In this document: one piece after another, positions 1 through 7,445 of the stretch | Layout of the letters: the number at the start of each line of letters is the position of its first letter | How positions within the stretch are numbered: position 1 is the stretch's first letter | NCBI GenBank assembly: GCA_949291675.1 | Contig: CASEWR010000122.1 | Location: forward strand, 1 to 35,454 | Direction: 5' to 3' | Length of the DNA stretch: 35,454 nt | DNA from: an uncultured Desulfovibrio sp. | GTDB taxonomy: Bacteria > Desulfobacterota > Desulfovibrionia > Desulfovibrionales > Desulfovibrionaceae | The notes under the pieces: generated by a model | Seen by the model: the letters and a program-made list of their open reading frames with translations, nothing else | Databases searched by the model: none | What the model was told of the DNA's origin: nothing | Made by a program: the position numbers and the translations under genes

Positions 1-753
1 TTCTGCTGCATGTACACGGCAAAACAGGCCGTTCTGACCAAGGACCACATCCCGGATTCCCAGTCCTATGTCTTCTACATGGACATCCGTGCTGCCGGTA
101 AGCTCTATGACGAGTTCACCCGCAGAGCCATGGAAGAGTACGGCACCGAGTACATCCGCGGCCGTGTGTCCAAGATCTACCCCGATGGCAATGGCCAGCT
201 CATTGTCTGCGGCGCTGACACCCTGCTCGGCCAGCGTGTGGAAGTGCCCTGCGACCTCGTTGTGCTGGCAGTGGGCATCAATGCCAGCAAGGGTGCCTCG
301 CACCTGGCTGAAAAGCTGCGCATTTCCTATGACCAGTACGGGTTCTTCCTGGAAGGTCACCCCAAACTGCGTCCTGTGGAAACCAATACCGCAGGCGTCT
401 TCCTGGCCGGCGTGTGCCAGGGCACCAAGGACATTCCCAGTTCCGTTGCCCAGGGTTCCGCTGCTGCAGCCAAGGTCCTGTCCCTCTTTGCCCGCGACAA
501 GCTGGAAAACGACCCCCAGATTGCCCATGTGAACGCAAGCCGCTGTGTTGCCTGCGGCAAGTGCATCCGCTGCTGCCCCTTCGGCGCCATCAGGGAAGAA
601 GAGTTCCGCGGCCAGCTCAAGGCCAAGGTCATCGACACTGTGTGCCAGGGCTGCGGTCTGTGCACGGCAACCTGCCCGCAGGGTGCCATTCAGCTCTCAC
701 ATGCCACTGACAACGAGATACTTGCGGAGGTGAACCTGTTATGCCAGTTCTAG
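1..753 (+). CDS. hdrA: HdrA-like heterodisulfide reductase subunit A, C-terminal half (cut by window start)
   Basis: This is the C-terminal 250 residues of an HdrA-type iron-sulfur flavoprotein, the subunit that carries the bifurcating FAD in heterodisulfide-reductase-like complexes. The frame is open from base 1, and the first visible residues are FCCMYTAKQA; the CCMY..K.A stretch is a typical HdrA signature, so the internal ATG at 10 is not the start. An FAD/NAD-binding segment follows (CDLVVLAVGI, then GVFLAGVCQGTKDIPSSVAQG). Two ferredoxin-type [4Fe-4S] motifs close the protein, CVACGKCIRCCPFGAI and CQGCGLCTATCPQGAI. The stop overlaps the start of the next gene by 13 bases, which suggests translational coupling. 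HdrB and HdrC are not in the window and could lie upstream. The family call is firm; electron donor and acceptor are inferred from the neighbours. Confidence 0.9.
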   Translation, partial: FCCMYTAKQAVLTKDHIPDSQSYVFYMDIRAAGKLYDEFTRRAMEEYGTEYIRGRVSKIYPDGNGQLIVCGADTLLGQRVEVPCDLVVLAVGINASKGASHLAEKLRISYDQYGFFLEGHPKLRPVETNTAGVFLAGVCQGTKDIPSSVAQGSAAAAKVLSLFARDKLENDPQIAHVNASRCVACGKCIRCCPFGAIREEEFRGQLKAKVIDTVCQGCGLCTATCPQGAIQLSHATDNEILAEVNLLCQF

Positions 754-2210
754 AAGGCAAAGAACTCAGGATTGTGGCCTTTTTGTGCAACTGGTGCTCC
801 TATGGCGGCGCAGACACCGCAGGTGTTGCCAGAGCAACGCAGCCCACAGACCTGCGTATTATTCGTGTCCCCTGCTCGGGACGTATTGACCCTCTCTTCA
901 TTCTCCGCGCTCTGCTCAATGGTGCGGACGGCGTGCTTGTGTCCGGCTGTCATCCCAATGACTGCCACTATTCCGCAGGCAACTTCTACGCCAGACGCCG
1001 CCTGGAAGTGCTCAAGCAGTTCCTGCCCATCCTTGGTATTGATGACAGGCGCTTCGAATACACCTGGGTGTCCGCCTCCGAAGGTGCCCGCTGGCAGCAG
1101 GTGGTCACCAATTTCACCAACCGTATCCACGAGCTCGGACCTGCCCCGCGCCTTGAGAACGTCGAGCCCCTGCTCGAAATTGCCGACATGGCCTTAAAGC
1201 CCCTGCGCGCCCTGGGCACTGGCCAGAAGGCTCCCCTTGATGACCTCAAGGCTGCCATCAAGGCCAGGCTCAAGGACCTTGATGTGGTGATCGGCTGGCA
1301 GAAGGGCTATGACGATGCCCACACCATCCCGCTCTTCATGCGTACAGAAGAGGACGTGGACCGTCTGGTCTGGGGTCCGTTCAATGTGAACAACCCTGCC
1401 ACCTACGTGAACGAGTTCATCGGCACCGCGCTGCCTCTGGCCAAAAAGAAGAAGATCGGCCTGGTGGTCAAGGGCTGCGACAGCAAGTCTGTTGTGGAGC
1501 TGCTGCAGGAAAAGCTCATTGACAAGGAGAACATTGTTCTCTTTGCCCTGCCCTGCGAAGGCACCTTTGACATGGCCCGCATCGACAGGGAGCTCGGCCG
1601 CTACCTCAGCATCGACAAGGTTGAGTACGACGAAGCCGGTGTCACCATCACTGCTGACGGCAAGGAGCATCGCTTCTGCATCACGGACTATGCCCAGGGC
1701 AAGTGCTACAACTGCACCATGCCTCTGGCCCCCACTGCAGACGAGTCCTTCGGCACCATGCCCGAGATCAGCGGCACGCCTGGCACACCTCCGGAACTGG
1801 CCATGCTCGACAAGATGACCCTCGAGCAGCGCTTTGCCTTCTGGAAGGGTGAAATGGACCGCTGCCTGCGCTGCTATGCCTGCCGCAACGCCTGTCCCAT
1901 GTGCGTGTGCCGCGACTACTGCATTGCAGACAGCCGCGAGCCGCACTTCATTTCCCAGGAATGGTCAGTGCGCGAGAAGATCTACTTCCAGTGCATCCAT
2001 GCCATGCATCTTGCCGGCCGCTGCACCTTGTGCGGTGAATGCCAGCGCGCCTGCCCGGTGGGTATCCCGATTCTTGCCCTGCGCCAGCAGATAGTCCGCG
2101 TCATCGGCCAGCTCTTTGACAACTACAAGAGCGGCATGGATGCGCAGGCCGTTCCGCCGCTGCTGTGCTACCAGGTTGAAGAAGCGAACATCAAGCAAAG
2201 GGAGCTGTGA
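741..2210 (+). CDS. MvhD domain fused to FrhB-like dicluster ferredoxin protein (FloxD/FloxC-like)
   Basis: A 489-residue electron-transfer protein with two parts. Residues 1 to about 140 resemble MvhD, the [2Fe-2S] subunit that passes electrons to HdrA: FLCNWCSYGGADTAG, then VPCSGRIDP and SGCHPNDCHY supply the conserved cysteines. Residues from about 165 resemble the coenzyme F420 hydrogenase beta-subunit (FrhB) family (KGCDSKSVVELLQEK, LPCEGTFD). They end in a dicluster ferredoxin region with CLRCYACRNACPMCVC and CTLCGECQRACPVGIP. MvhD is often a separate small protein or fused to HdrA, so this fusion is worth noting. The gene overlaps hdrA by 13 bases and is followed one base later by the next ATG. 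It probably links the NAD(H) module encoded downstream to HdrA. The exact partner assignment (FloxC plus FloxD) is inference. Confidence 0.8.
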   Translation: MPVLEGKELRIVAFLCNWCSYGGADTAGVARATQPTDLRIIRVPCSGRIDPLFILRALLNGADGVLVSGCHPNDCHYSAGNFYARRRLEVLKQFLPILGIDDRRFEYTWVSASEGARWQQVVTNFTNRIHELGPAPRLENVEPLLEIADMALKPLRALGTGQKAPLDDLKAAIKARLKDLDVVIGWQKGYDDAHTIPLFMRTEEDVDRLVWGPFNVNNPATYVNEFIGTALPLAKKKKIGLVVKGCDSKSVVELLQEKLIDKENIVLFALPCEGTFDMARIDRELGRYLSIDKVEYDEAGVTITADGKEHRFCITDYAQGKCYNCTMPLAPTADESFGTMPEISGTPGTPPELAMLDKMTLEQRFAFWKGEMDRCLRCYACRNACPMCVCRDYCIADSREPHFISQEWSVREKIYFQCIHAMHLAGRCTLCGECQRACPVGIPILALRQQIVRVIGQLFDNYKSGMDAQAVPPLLCYQVEEANIKQREL

Positions 2211-2211
2211 G

Positions 2212-3273
2212 ATGGGCACATTCAGATTCGCTACATCCTCTGATTTCCCGGCTCTCCTTGCCTTTCTTGCCAGGGAGAACCGCGTCCTCGTTCCGGTGGT
2301 CAAGCCTGCCGTGAAACCCTCGGTGGTCTTCGAGCCCTGGAAGGAGGGTCTGGAATTCACCCTTGACAAGGCCACCGTGCCTGCCAAGGAAGCAGTCCTG
2401 CCCCAGACCGAAACCCTGGTCACCTACACCAAGACCAGGAATCCCGAGGAGCCGGACAAGTTCCTCCTGAAACTCGACGACACCCCTGAGGCTGTGCCCA
2501 CCGTGGTCTTTGCCACCCGCGCCTGCGACGCCCGCGGCTATGCCACCCTGGACAGGCCCTTCATGAACGGTCTCTATAAAGACCCCTACTATACTGCCAG
2601 GCGCAACAGCCTGACGGTCATTACCCTGACCTGCAACAGCGGCTGCAATACCTGCTTCTGCCACTGGGTCGGCGGCGGTCCTTCCTCGCCGGAAGGCTCG
2701 GACATTCTCATGACCGAGATTGCCGACGGCTATGTGCTGCAGGCAGTCACAGACAAGGGCAAGGCCGTTCTGGAAGCCTCTCCGCTCAAGGATGCCGCAG
2801 ACAGGGAAGCCGAGGTCATGGACGTGCGCAAGCAGGCCTGGCGCACCCTTATTGCCAGAGAGGACCTGACATACGCTCCTGACCGTGTCCTGGAACGCTT
2901 CACGGACATGGACTTCTGGACAAAGGAAACAGACCGCTGCCTTTCCTGCGGTGCCTGTACCTACTTCTGCCCGAGCTGCTACTGCTTCAACATGACTGAC
3001 GAAGGCAGCGGCATGGGCAAGCCCGGACGCCGCCTGCGCAGCTGGGACAACTGCATGAGCTCCCTCTTCACCAGAGAAGCCAGCGGTCACAACCCCAGGG
3101 CCAGCAAGGCAGAACGCATGCGCCAGCGCGTGACCCACAAGTTCGCCACCTATCCGGAAAACTGGGGTGCGTTCTCCTGCATGGGCTGCGGACGCTGCAT
3201 CAGCAACTGCCCTGCACGCATCGACATCAGACGTATTGTGCTTGATGCCATTGAATACGGGACCAAGGAGTAG
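2212..3273 (+). CDS. 4Fe-4S dicluster protein, FloxB/AsrA-like
   Basis: A 353-residue iron-sulfur protein. An N-terminal domain of about 240 residues has a cysteine cluster (TCNSGCNTCFCHWVGGG), as in the anaerobic sulfite reductase A / hydrogenase beta family. A C-terminal dicluster ferredoxin region follows with CLSCGACTYFCPSCYC and CMGCGRCISNCPARID. The open frame reaches further upstream, but ATG 2212 is preferred because it lies one base after the previous stop and has AAAGGGAG upstream. Proteins of this type pass electrons between an FAD/NAD(H) subunit and a partner enzyme. Here that fits the next gene, which encodes such a flavoprotein, so the two probably form the NADH-oxidising module of a Flox-Hdr complex in the cytoplasm. 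It could alternatively be named AsrA or HydB-like; without the catalytic sulfite reductase subunit the Flox role is favoured. Confidence 0.8.
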   Translation: MGTFRFATSSDFPALLAFLARENRVLVPVVKPAVKPSVVFEPWKEGLEFTLDKATVPAKEAVLPQTETLVTYTKTRNPEEPDKFLLKLDDTPEAVPTVVFATRACDARGYATLDRPFMNGLYKDPYYTARRNSLTVITLTCNSGCNTCFCHWVGGGPSSPEGSDILMTEIADGYVLQAVTDKGKAVLEASPLKDAADREAEVMDVRKQAWRTLIAREDLTYAPDRVLERFTDMDFWTKETDRCLSCGACTYFCPSCYCFNMTDEGSGMGKPGRRLRSWDNCMSSLFTREASGHNPRASKAERMRQRVTHKFATYPENWGAFSCMGCGRCISNCPARIDIRRIVLDAIEYGTKE

Positions 3274-3276
3274 GGA

Positions 3277-4557
3277 ATGGCAACAAAGACAAAGAAGCCT
3301 GCAGCCACCAAAAGTGGCGCAGCAAAGAAAAAGACCACTGCAAAGGCCGCTGCCCCCGCAAAGGCCCTTGAAGTGAAGGAACAGACTCCTCCCGCAGTGG
3401 CAGAAGAAGCACAGGCACCTGCAGTGGCTGAACCTGCTGCTGTGCCTGCACCTGCAGCAGCGAAGAAGGCTCCTGCCAAAAAGGCTGCAGCAAAGAAGGA
3501 AGCACCTGCCAAGGCTGCTGAAGCACCGGCTGAGGCTGCACAGGCAGCTCCTGCCGAAGCCGCCGAAACACCTGCCGAGGAGCCCGCCAAGGCTGCTGAA
3601 GCACCCGCTGAGGCTGCACCGGCAGCTCCTGCCGAGGCCGCCAGGGCTGCCAGGCCTGAGCCCAGGATTCGTCTTGTGCCCAACTCTGACGGCTCCAAGC
3701 TCACGGAAATCGTGGCCAGGCCCGTCAATGCCGGCAACCCCTACAAGCCCATGGAAGCCACGGTTCTTGAAGTCATCACGGAATCTCCGAACATCAAGAC
3801 CATCCGCGTTACCCTGGACGACCCGGAAGTTGCCAGAAACTTCACCTACGAGCCCGGCCAGGTAGGTCAGCTCTCCGTCTTCGGCGCAGGCGAGTCCACC
3901 TTCGTCATCAACTCCCCGCCGTCCCAGAAGGACTATCTGCAGTTCTCCGTCATGCAGGCCGGCGAGGTGACCACGGTCATCCATAACCTCTGCAAGGGCG
4001 ACAAGGTCGGTGTGAGAGCTCCTCTCGGCCGTCCCTTCCCCTATCAGCTGTGGAAGGGCAAAAAGCTCTTCTTCATCGGCGGCGGTATCGGTATGGCCCC
4101 CATCAGGACCATCATGCTGCACTGCCTTGAGCACAGCAGCGAATACGAGAAGATCAGCCTGCTCTACGGCTGCAGAACCCCTGATCTCATGCCCTACAAG
4201 TATGAGCTCGAAGACTGGCTGAATCGTCCTGACCTCGACTGCACACTGACCATCGACATCGAGTCCGAAGGCTGGCCGTATGAAGTAGGTATGATTCCCA
4301 ACGTCCTGCGCAAGCTCAATCCCAGCCCCGACAACTGCATAGCCATCCTCTGCGGCCCGCCGGTCATGATCAAGTTCACCCTCATGGCACTTGATGAGCT
4401 CGGTTTTGCCCATGAGAATGTGTACACCACGCTGGAAAAGCGCATGAAGTGCGGTATCGGCATCTGCGGTCGCTGCGGCATTGGCGGCAAGTACGTCTGC
4501 CTTGACGGCCCTGTGTTCTCTCAGAAGGAACTGGACGAACTGCCGCCGGAACTCTAG
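3277..4557 (+). CDS. FAD/NAD(H)-binding oxidoreductase subunit (FloxA/AsrB/PyrK-like) with long Ala-Pro-Lys N-terminal extension
   Basis: A 426-residue flavoprotein. From about residue 155 it follows the ferredoxin-NADP reductase / dihydroorotate dehydrogenase electron-transfer subunit plan: an FAD-binding barrel, a nucleotide-binding motif FFIGGGIGMAPIRT, YGCRTPDLMPYK, and a C-terminal cysteine motif CGIGICGRCGIGGKYVC that probably holds a [2Fe-2S] cluster. Residues 1 to about 130 are unrelated to catalysis: a Lys-rich start followed by Ala/Pro/Glu/Lys-rich low-complexity sequence, including a 26-residue internal repeat (78 bp, near 3508 and 3586). Enzymes of this family are usually 260-290 residues, so the extension accounts for the extra length. 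The gene starts three bases after the previous stop. It is likely the NAD(H) entry or exit point of the complex. The extension's role is unknown. Confidence 0.82.
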   Translation: MATKTKKPAATKSGAAKKKTTAKAAAPAKALEVKEQTPPAVAEEAQAPAVAEPAAVPAPAAAKKAPAKKAAAKKEAPAKAAEAPAEAAQAAPAEAAETPAEEPAKAAEAPAEAAPAAPAEAARAARPEPRIRLVPNSDGSKLTEIVARPVNAGNPYKPMEATVLEVITESPNIKTIRVTLDDPEVARNFTYEPGQVGQLSVFGAGESTFVINSPPSQKDYLQFSVMQAGEVTTVIHNLCKGDKVGVRAPLGRPFPYQLWKGKKLFFIGGGIGMAPIRTIMLHCLEHSSEYEKISLLYGCRTPDLMPYKYELEDWLNRPDLDCTLTIDIESEGWPYEVGMIPNVLRKLNPSPDNCIAILCGPPVMIKFTLMALDELGFAHENVYTTLEKRMKCGIGICGRCGIGGKYVCLDGPVFSQKELDELPPEL

Positions 4558-4604
4558 GCCGGACAGAACTGACAGCAACTTCCCCATATTCCCCATAGAC
4601 AGAG

Positions 4605-4637
4605 ATGGCCCCGGAAACCAGTGGTTTCCGGGGCCAT
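4605..4637. terminator. Perfect 15-bp palindrome between converging operons
   Basis: Bases 4605-4619 and 4623-4637 are exact reverse complements (ATGGCCCCGGAAACC and its complement) with a three-base loop. On the plus strand the stem is followed by GTGCTTTTGTT, a weak T-rich tail, 48 bases after the flavoprotein stop. The minus-strand operon ends 46 bases away on the other side. A shared, mainly plus-strand terminator is the likely role. The minus side has no T run. Confidence 0.65.
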
Positions 4638-4683
4638 GTGCTTTTGTTGCTGCGCCTGCCATCAGGCGCATTGTGCAGTCTGG

Positions 4684-5169
4684 TTAGCGAATCAGACAGT
4701 TGCCGTCCTCACATTCCGCTGAGGGAATGACAGGGGTGAGCTGCACAAGCACAATGCGCTCTCTCGGGCCTGTGCCATCTGCCACCAGGGTCGCACGCAT
4801 AAGGCCTGATGGCAGCGCCTGATTTGAGATGGCAACAAAGGTACCGTTGCCTGTCACCATGCGTACAGGGCCTGCAGAAGACTCACGCAGGTTCTTGAAC
4901 TTCGCGGACTTGACGATCAGATGCCTGTTGCGAATTGTCTCCAGGAAGTGTTCCTTGTCCTGCACATGGCCATTGGAGCCGATAAAGATAAAGTTCGAGG
5001 AAAGGAGTCTGTCCAGACTGTCCGCATCTGCGTCAAGCAGAGCCTCCACAAAGAGGTCCACAGGGTCTGCAGCAGCCTTTGCCTCATACGGGGCAAGGGC
5101 AAGGCCTGCAGCAAGCAGCACCGGAGCGAGACAGAACAGCGACAGCAGACGGGAGAGTGCGGACAGCAT
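4684..5169 (-). CDS. Small exported protein, NTF2/SnoaL-like fold (tentative)
   Basis: A 161-residue protein starting at ATG 5169, which has a strong AGGAGG six bases upstream; a longer frame (to 5205) lacks this support. Residues 1 to about 33 form a signal peptide (MLSALSRLLSLFCLAPVLLA, cleavage probably after AKA), so the product is probably periplasmic. The mature part begins DPVDLFVEALLDADADSLDRLL and continues with a pattern of short helices and beta strands typical of the SnoaL/NTF2-like or DUF4440 fold; no catalytic residues can be assigned. A CEDGNC pair of cysteines lies at the C-terminus. It starts eight bases after the purN stop, so it is probably co-transcribed with purN, but the context does not suggest a purine-related role. 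The function is unknown. Confidence 0.65.
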   Translation of the reverse strand: MLSALSRLLSLFCLAPVLLAAGLALAPYEAKAAADPVDLFVEALLDADADSLDRLLSSNFIFIGSNGHVQDKEHFLETIRNRHLIVKSAKFKNLRESSAGPVRMVTGNGTFVAISNQALPSGLMRATLVADGTGPRERIVLVQLTPVIPSAECEDGNCLIR

Positions 5170-5177
5170 GGAACCTC

Positions 5178-5855
5178 CTAAAAACCTTCCTCCAGCGGGG
5201 GCCACACAAGGCTGTTTTCGCCTGGCACAGCCAGCTTCCTGTCAGCCTTTGCCACAGACACCCTGCGGCCCTGCACATGGACGCGTCCTTCGGCAATCCA
5301 CTGCACAGCCTGGGGGTAGATGCGGTGCTCAAGGACATGGATGCGATTCATCAGAGACTCCTCATCATCCTCTGCGTCACAGGGCACTGCGGCCTGAATG
5401 ATGATGGGACCGGAGTCCACTTCCATCTCCACAAAGTGCACCGTACAGCCCGAGAGCTTGACCCCGTGGGCCAGAGCATCCGGGCCTGCGTGCACGCCGC
5501 CGCCAAAGGCAGGCAGCAGTGAGGGATGGATGTTGATGACCCTGTTTTTGAAGGCATCGAGGAAGGTGCTGGTCAGCAGGCGCATATAGCCTGCCAGAAC
5601 AATGAGTTCGGCACCGCTCTTCTTCAACGCCTCGGTCATCACCGCGTCAAAGGCCTCACGGGAAGGATAGGCCTTGTGATCCTCCATCTGCCAGGGAATG
5701 CCTGCAGCCTTGGCGCGCTCGATGACACGGGCGTTGGGACGGTTGCAGAAGATGAGCCTGATGTCCACATCGAGAACACCCTGCTTCATGAGGTCAATCA
5801 TGGCCTGGGCATTGGTCCCGTTTCCAGAGGCGACAATGGCTATGGGCAGAGACAT
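5178..5855 (-). CDS. purN: Phosphoribosylglycinamide formyltransferase
   Basis: PurN transfers the formyl group of 10-formyltetrahydrofolate to glycinamide ribonucleotide, the third step of de novo purine synthesis, in the cytoplasm. The 225-residue protein begins IAIVASGNGTNAQAMID (phosphate-binding loop). It carries the folate/catalytic region NRVINIHPSLLPAF with Asn and His in the expected spacing, followed by GCTVHFVEMEVDSGPIIIQ, which includes the conserved aspartate. The length is slightly above the usual 190-215 residues because of a C-terminal tail of about 20 residues. ATG 5855 follows AAGGAG at a good distance. It lies 69 bases downstream of cobA-hemD on the same strand and is followed closely by the exported NTF2-like gene, so all four minus-strand genes here may form one transcript. 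Confidence 0.93.
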   Translation of the reverse strand: MSLPIAIVASGNGTNAQAMIDLMKQGVLDVDIRLIFCNRPNARVIERAKAAGIPWQMEDHKAYPSREAFDAVMTEALKKSGAELIVLAGYMRLLTSTFLDAFKNRVINIHPSLLPAFGGGVHAGPDALAHGVKLSGCTVHFVEMEVDSGPIIIQAAVPCDAEDDEESLMNRIHVLEHRIYPQAVQWIAEGRVHVQGRRVSVAKADRKLAVPGENSLVWPPLEEGF

Positions 5856-5924
5856 GTGATCACTCCTTCGTGGTACCCCGGGCAGCTTGCAGCACCCTGC
5901 GTACCTTGCGTTATCTTGTACTAG

Positions 5925-7445
5925 CTAATCCTTGCTGTAGTGGGCTGTCAGCGCCTCCACAAGATGGGGAATGGAGAAATTCTCCGGCACAAGGCCAGGC
6001 GTAAGACCGTAGCTCTCGATGGTTCTGGCAGTGACAGGGCCTATGGCTGCAAGCAGGACCCCGGGATGCTCCTTCATGGTCTGCGCAGGCACAAGGGAGA
6101 AGAAATTGTCCACAGTGGACGAGGAACCAAAGGTCACACAGTCAATGTCGCCTGCCAGAATGCGCTGCAGGATTTCGTCCTTCGGGGCATCCTCGGGCAC
6201 TGTCTCATAGCAGGGCACCACATCCACTGTGGCACCGGCCTTTGCAAGGCAGTCAGGCAGCACCTCGCGAGCTTTGGCGGCTCTGGGCAGCAGGATGCGT
6301 GCTCCTGCAAGAGAGCCTGTCTTTTCCAGGGCCTCCACCACGCTCTCTGCCACATACTTGTCCGGCACAAGGTCAGGACAGAGCCCATGCTCTTCCAGGG
6401 CCTTTGCCGTGGCAGGGCCTATGGCGGCAATGCGGGCAGTGCACAGGGCTCTGGCATCACGGCCAGCCTTGCGCAGGGCCGTCCAGAACCAGCGCACCCC
6501 GTTGACTGAGGTGAAGATGACCCACGAGTAGGAGGCAAGCTCTTCCACGGCCTTGTCCAGGGCGGCATTGTCCTCCAGAGGCTCAATGCGGATAGTGGGG
6601 AACTGCACCACTTCTGCACCGAGTTCCTGCAGGGTCATGGCCAGGGAGCTTGCCTGCTCTCTGGCTCTGGTCACCACAATGCGGCGGCCGAAGAGGGGGC
6701 GTTTCTCAAACCAGTTGAGCTCGTCGTGCAGGGAGCAGACCTTGCCCACCACGATGACGGAAGGGTTGGTGAAGCCCTGCCTGACGGCCTCTTCGGGCAG
6801 TGTGGCCAGTGTGGCCACCAGGGAGCGCTGCCTCGGTGTGGTGCCCCTGTAGACAAGGGCTGCCGGGGTCTCGGGATCAAGGCCGCTGGCCAGCAGATTC
6901 TCCACAATATTGGGCAGGTTCTTCATGCCCATGACAAAGACCAGGGTGGAAGCTGACCTGGCAAGCGCATCCCAGTTAATGGCGCTCCTGGCCTTGTCGG
7001 GATTCTCATGGCCTGTGACAATGGTCACTGAGGAGGCAAAGTCCCTGTGGGTCAGGGGGATGCCTGCATAGGCAGGAGCGGAAATGGTGGAGGAGATGCC
7101 CGGCACTTCCTCAAAGGCAATGCCTGCAGACAGAAGCTCCTGTGCTTCCTCGCCGCCGCGCCCGAAGATATAGGGGTCACCGCCCTTGAGGCGGGCCACC
7201 AGCTTGCCTTCCTGTGCCTTTTGCACCAGCAGGGCATTGATCTCATGCTGCTTCAGGGCATGCTGATCGGCAATCTTGCCCACGTAGATGCACTCGGCAT
7301 CCTTTCTGGCCAGGGAAAGATAGCTGGCATTGGCCAGGGCGTCGTAGACGACCACGTCGGCAAAGCCGAGAATTTCCTTTGCCCTGAGGGTGAGGAGACC
7401 GAAGTCACCGGGGCCGGCTCCTATGAGATAGACCTTACCGCTCAT
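5925..7445 (-). CDS. cobA-hemD: Fused uroporphyrinogen-III C-methyltransferase / uroporphyrinogen-III synthase
   Basis: A 506-residue bifunctional tetrapyrrole enzyme. Residues 1 to about 245 are the SAM-dependent SUMT domain: VYLIGAGPGDFGLLTLRA, VYDALAN, LKGGDPYIFGRGGEEA and EVPGISS are hallmark motifs. It methylates uroporphyrinogen III at C2 and C7 to make precorrin-2. Residues from about 250 (FGRRIVVTRAREQASSLAMTL) form the HemD domain, which closes hydroxymethylbilane into uroporphyrinogen III; the SVNGVRWFW and TFGSSSTVDNF segments are typical. This fusion is known from Desulfovibrio and some Firmicutes and channels carbon to siroheme, cobalamin and, in these organisms, the alternative heme route. 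The start codon overlaps the pepA stop by four bases (ATGA), showing translational coupling. Confidence 0.94.
   Translation of the reverse strand: MSGKVYLIGAGPGDFGLLTLRAKEILGFADVVVYDALANASYLSLARKDAECIYVGKIADQHALKQHEINALLVQKAQEGKLVARLKGGDPYIFGRGGEEAQELLSAGIAFEEVPGISSTISAPAYAGIPLTHRDFASSVTIVTGHENPDKARSAINWDALARSASTLVFVMGMKNLPNIVENLLASGLDPETPAALVYRGTTPRQRSLVATLATLPEEAVRQGFTNPSVIVVGKVCSLHDELNWFEKRPLFGRRIVVTRAREQASSLAMTLQELGAEVVQFPTIRIEPLEDNAALDKAVEELASYSWVIFTSVNGVRWFWTALRKAGRDARALCTARIAAIGPATAKALEEHGLCPDLVPDKYVAESVVEALEKTGSLAGARILLPRAAKAREVLPDCLAKAGATVDVVPCYETVPEDAPKDEILQRILAGDIDCVTFGSSSTVDNFFSLVPAQTMKEHPGVLLAAIGPVTARTIESYGLTPGLVPENFSIPHLVEALTAHYSKD

Noticed and set aside
2191..4671. 826-codon minus-strand frame opposite the Flox genes
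   Set aside because: It is a shadow of the well-supported plus-strand genes with iron-sulfur and FAD motifs. The high GC content and codon bias keep the opposite frame open.
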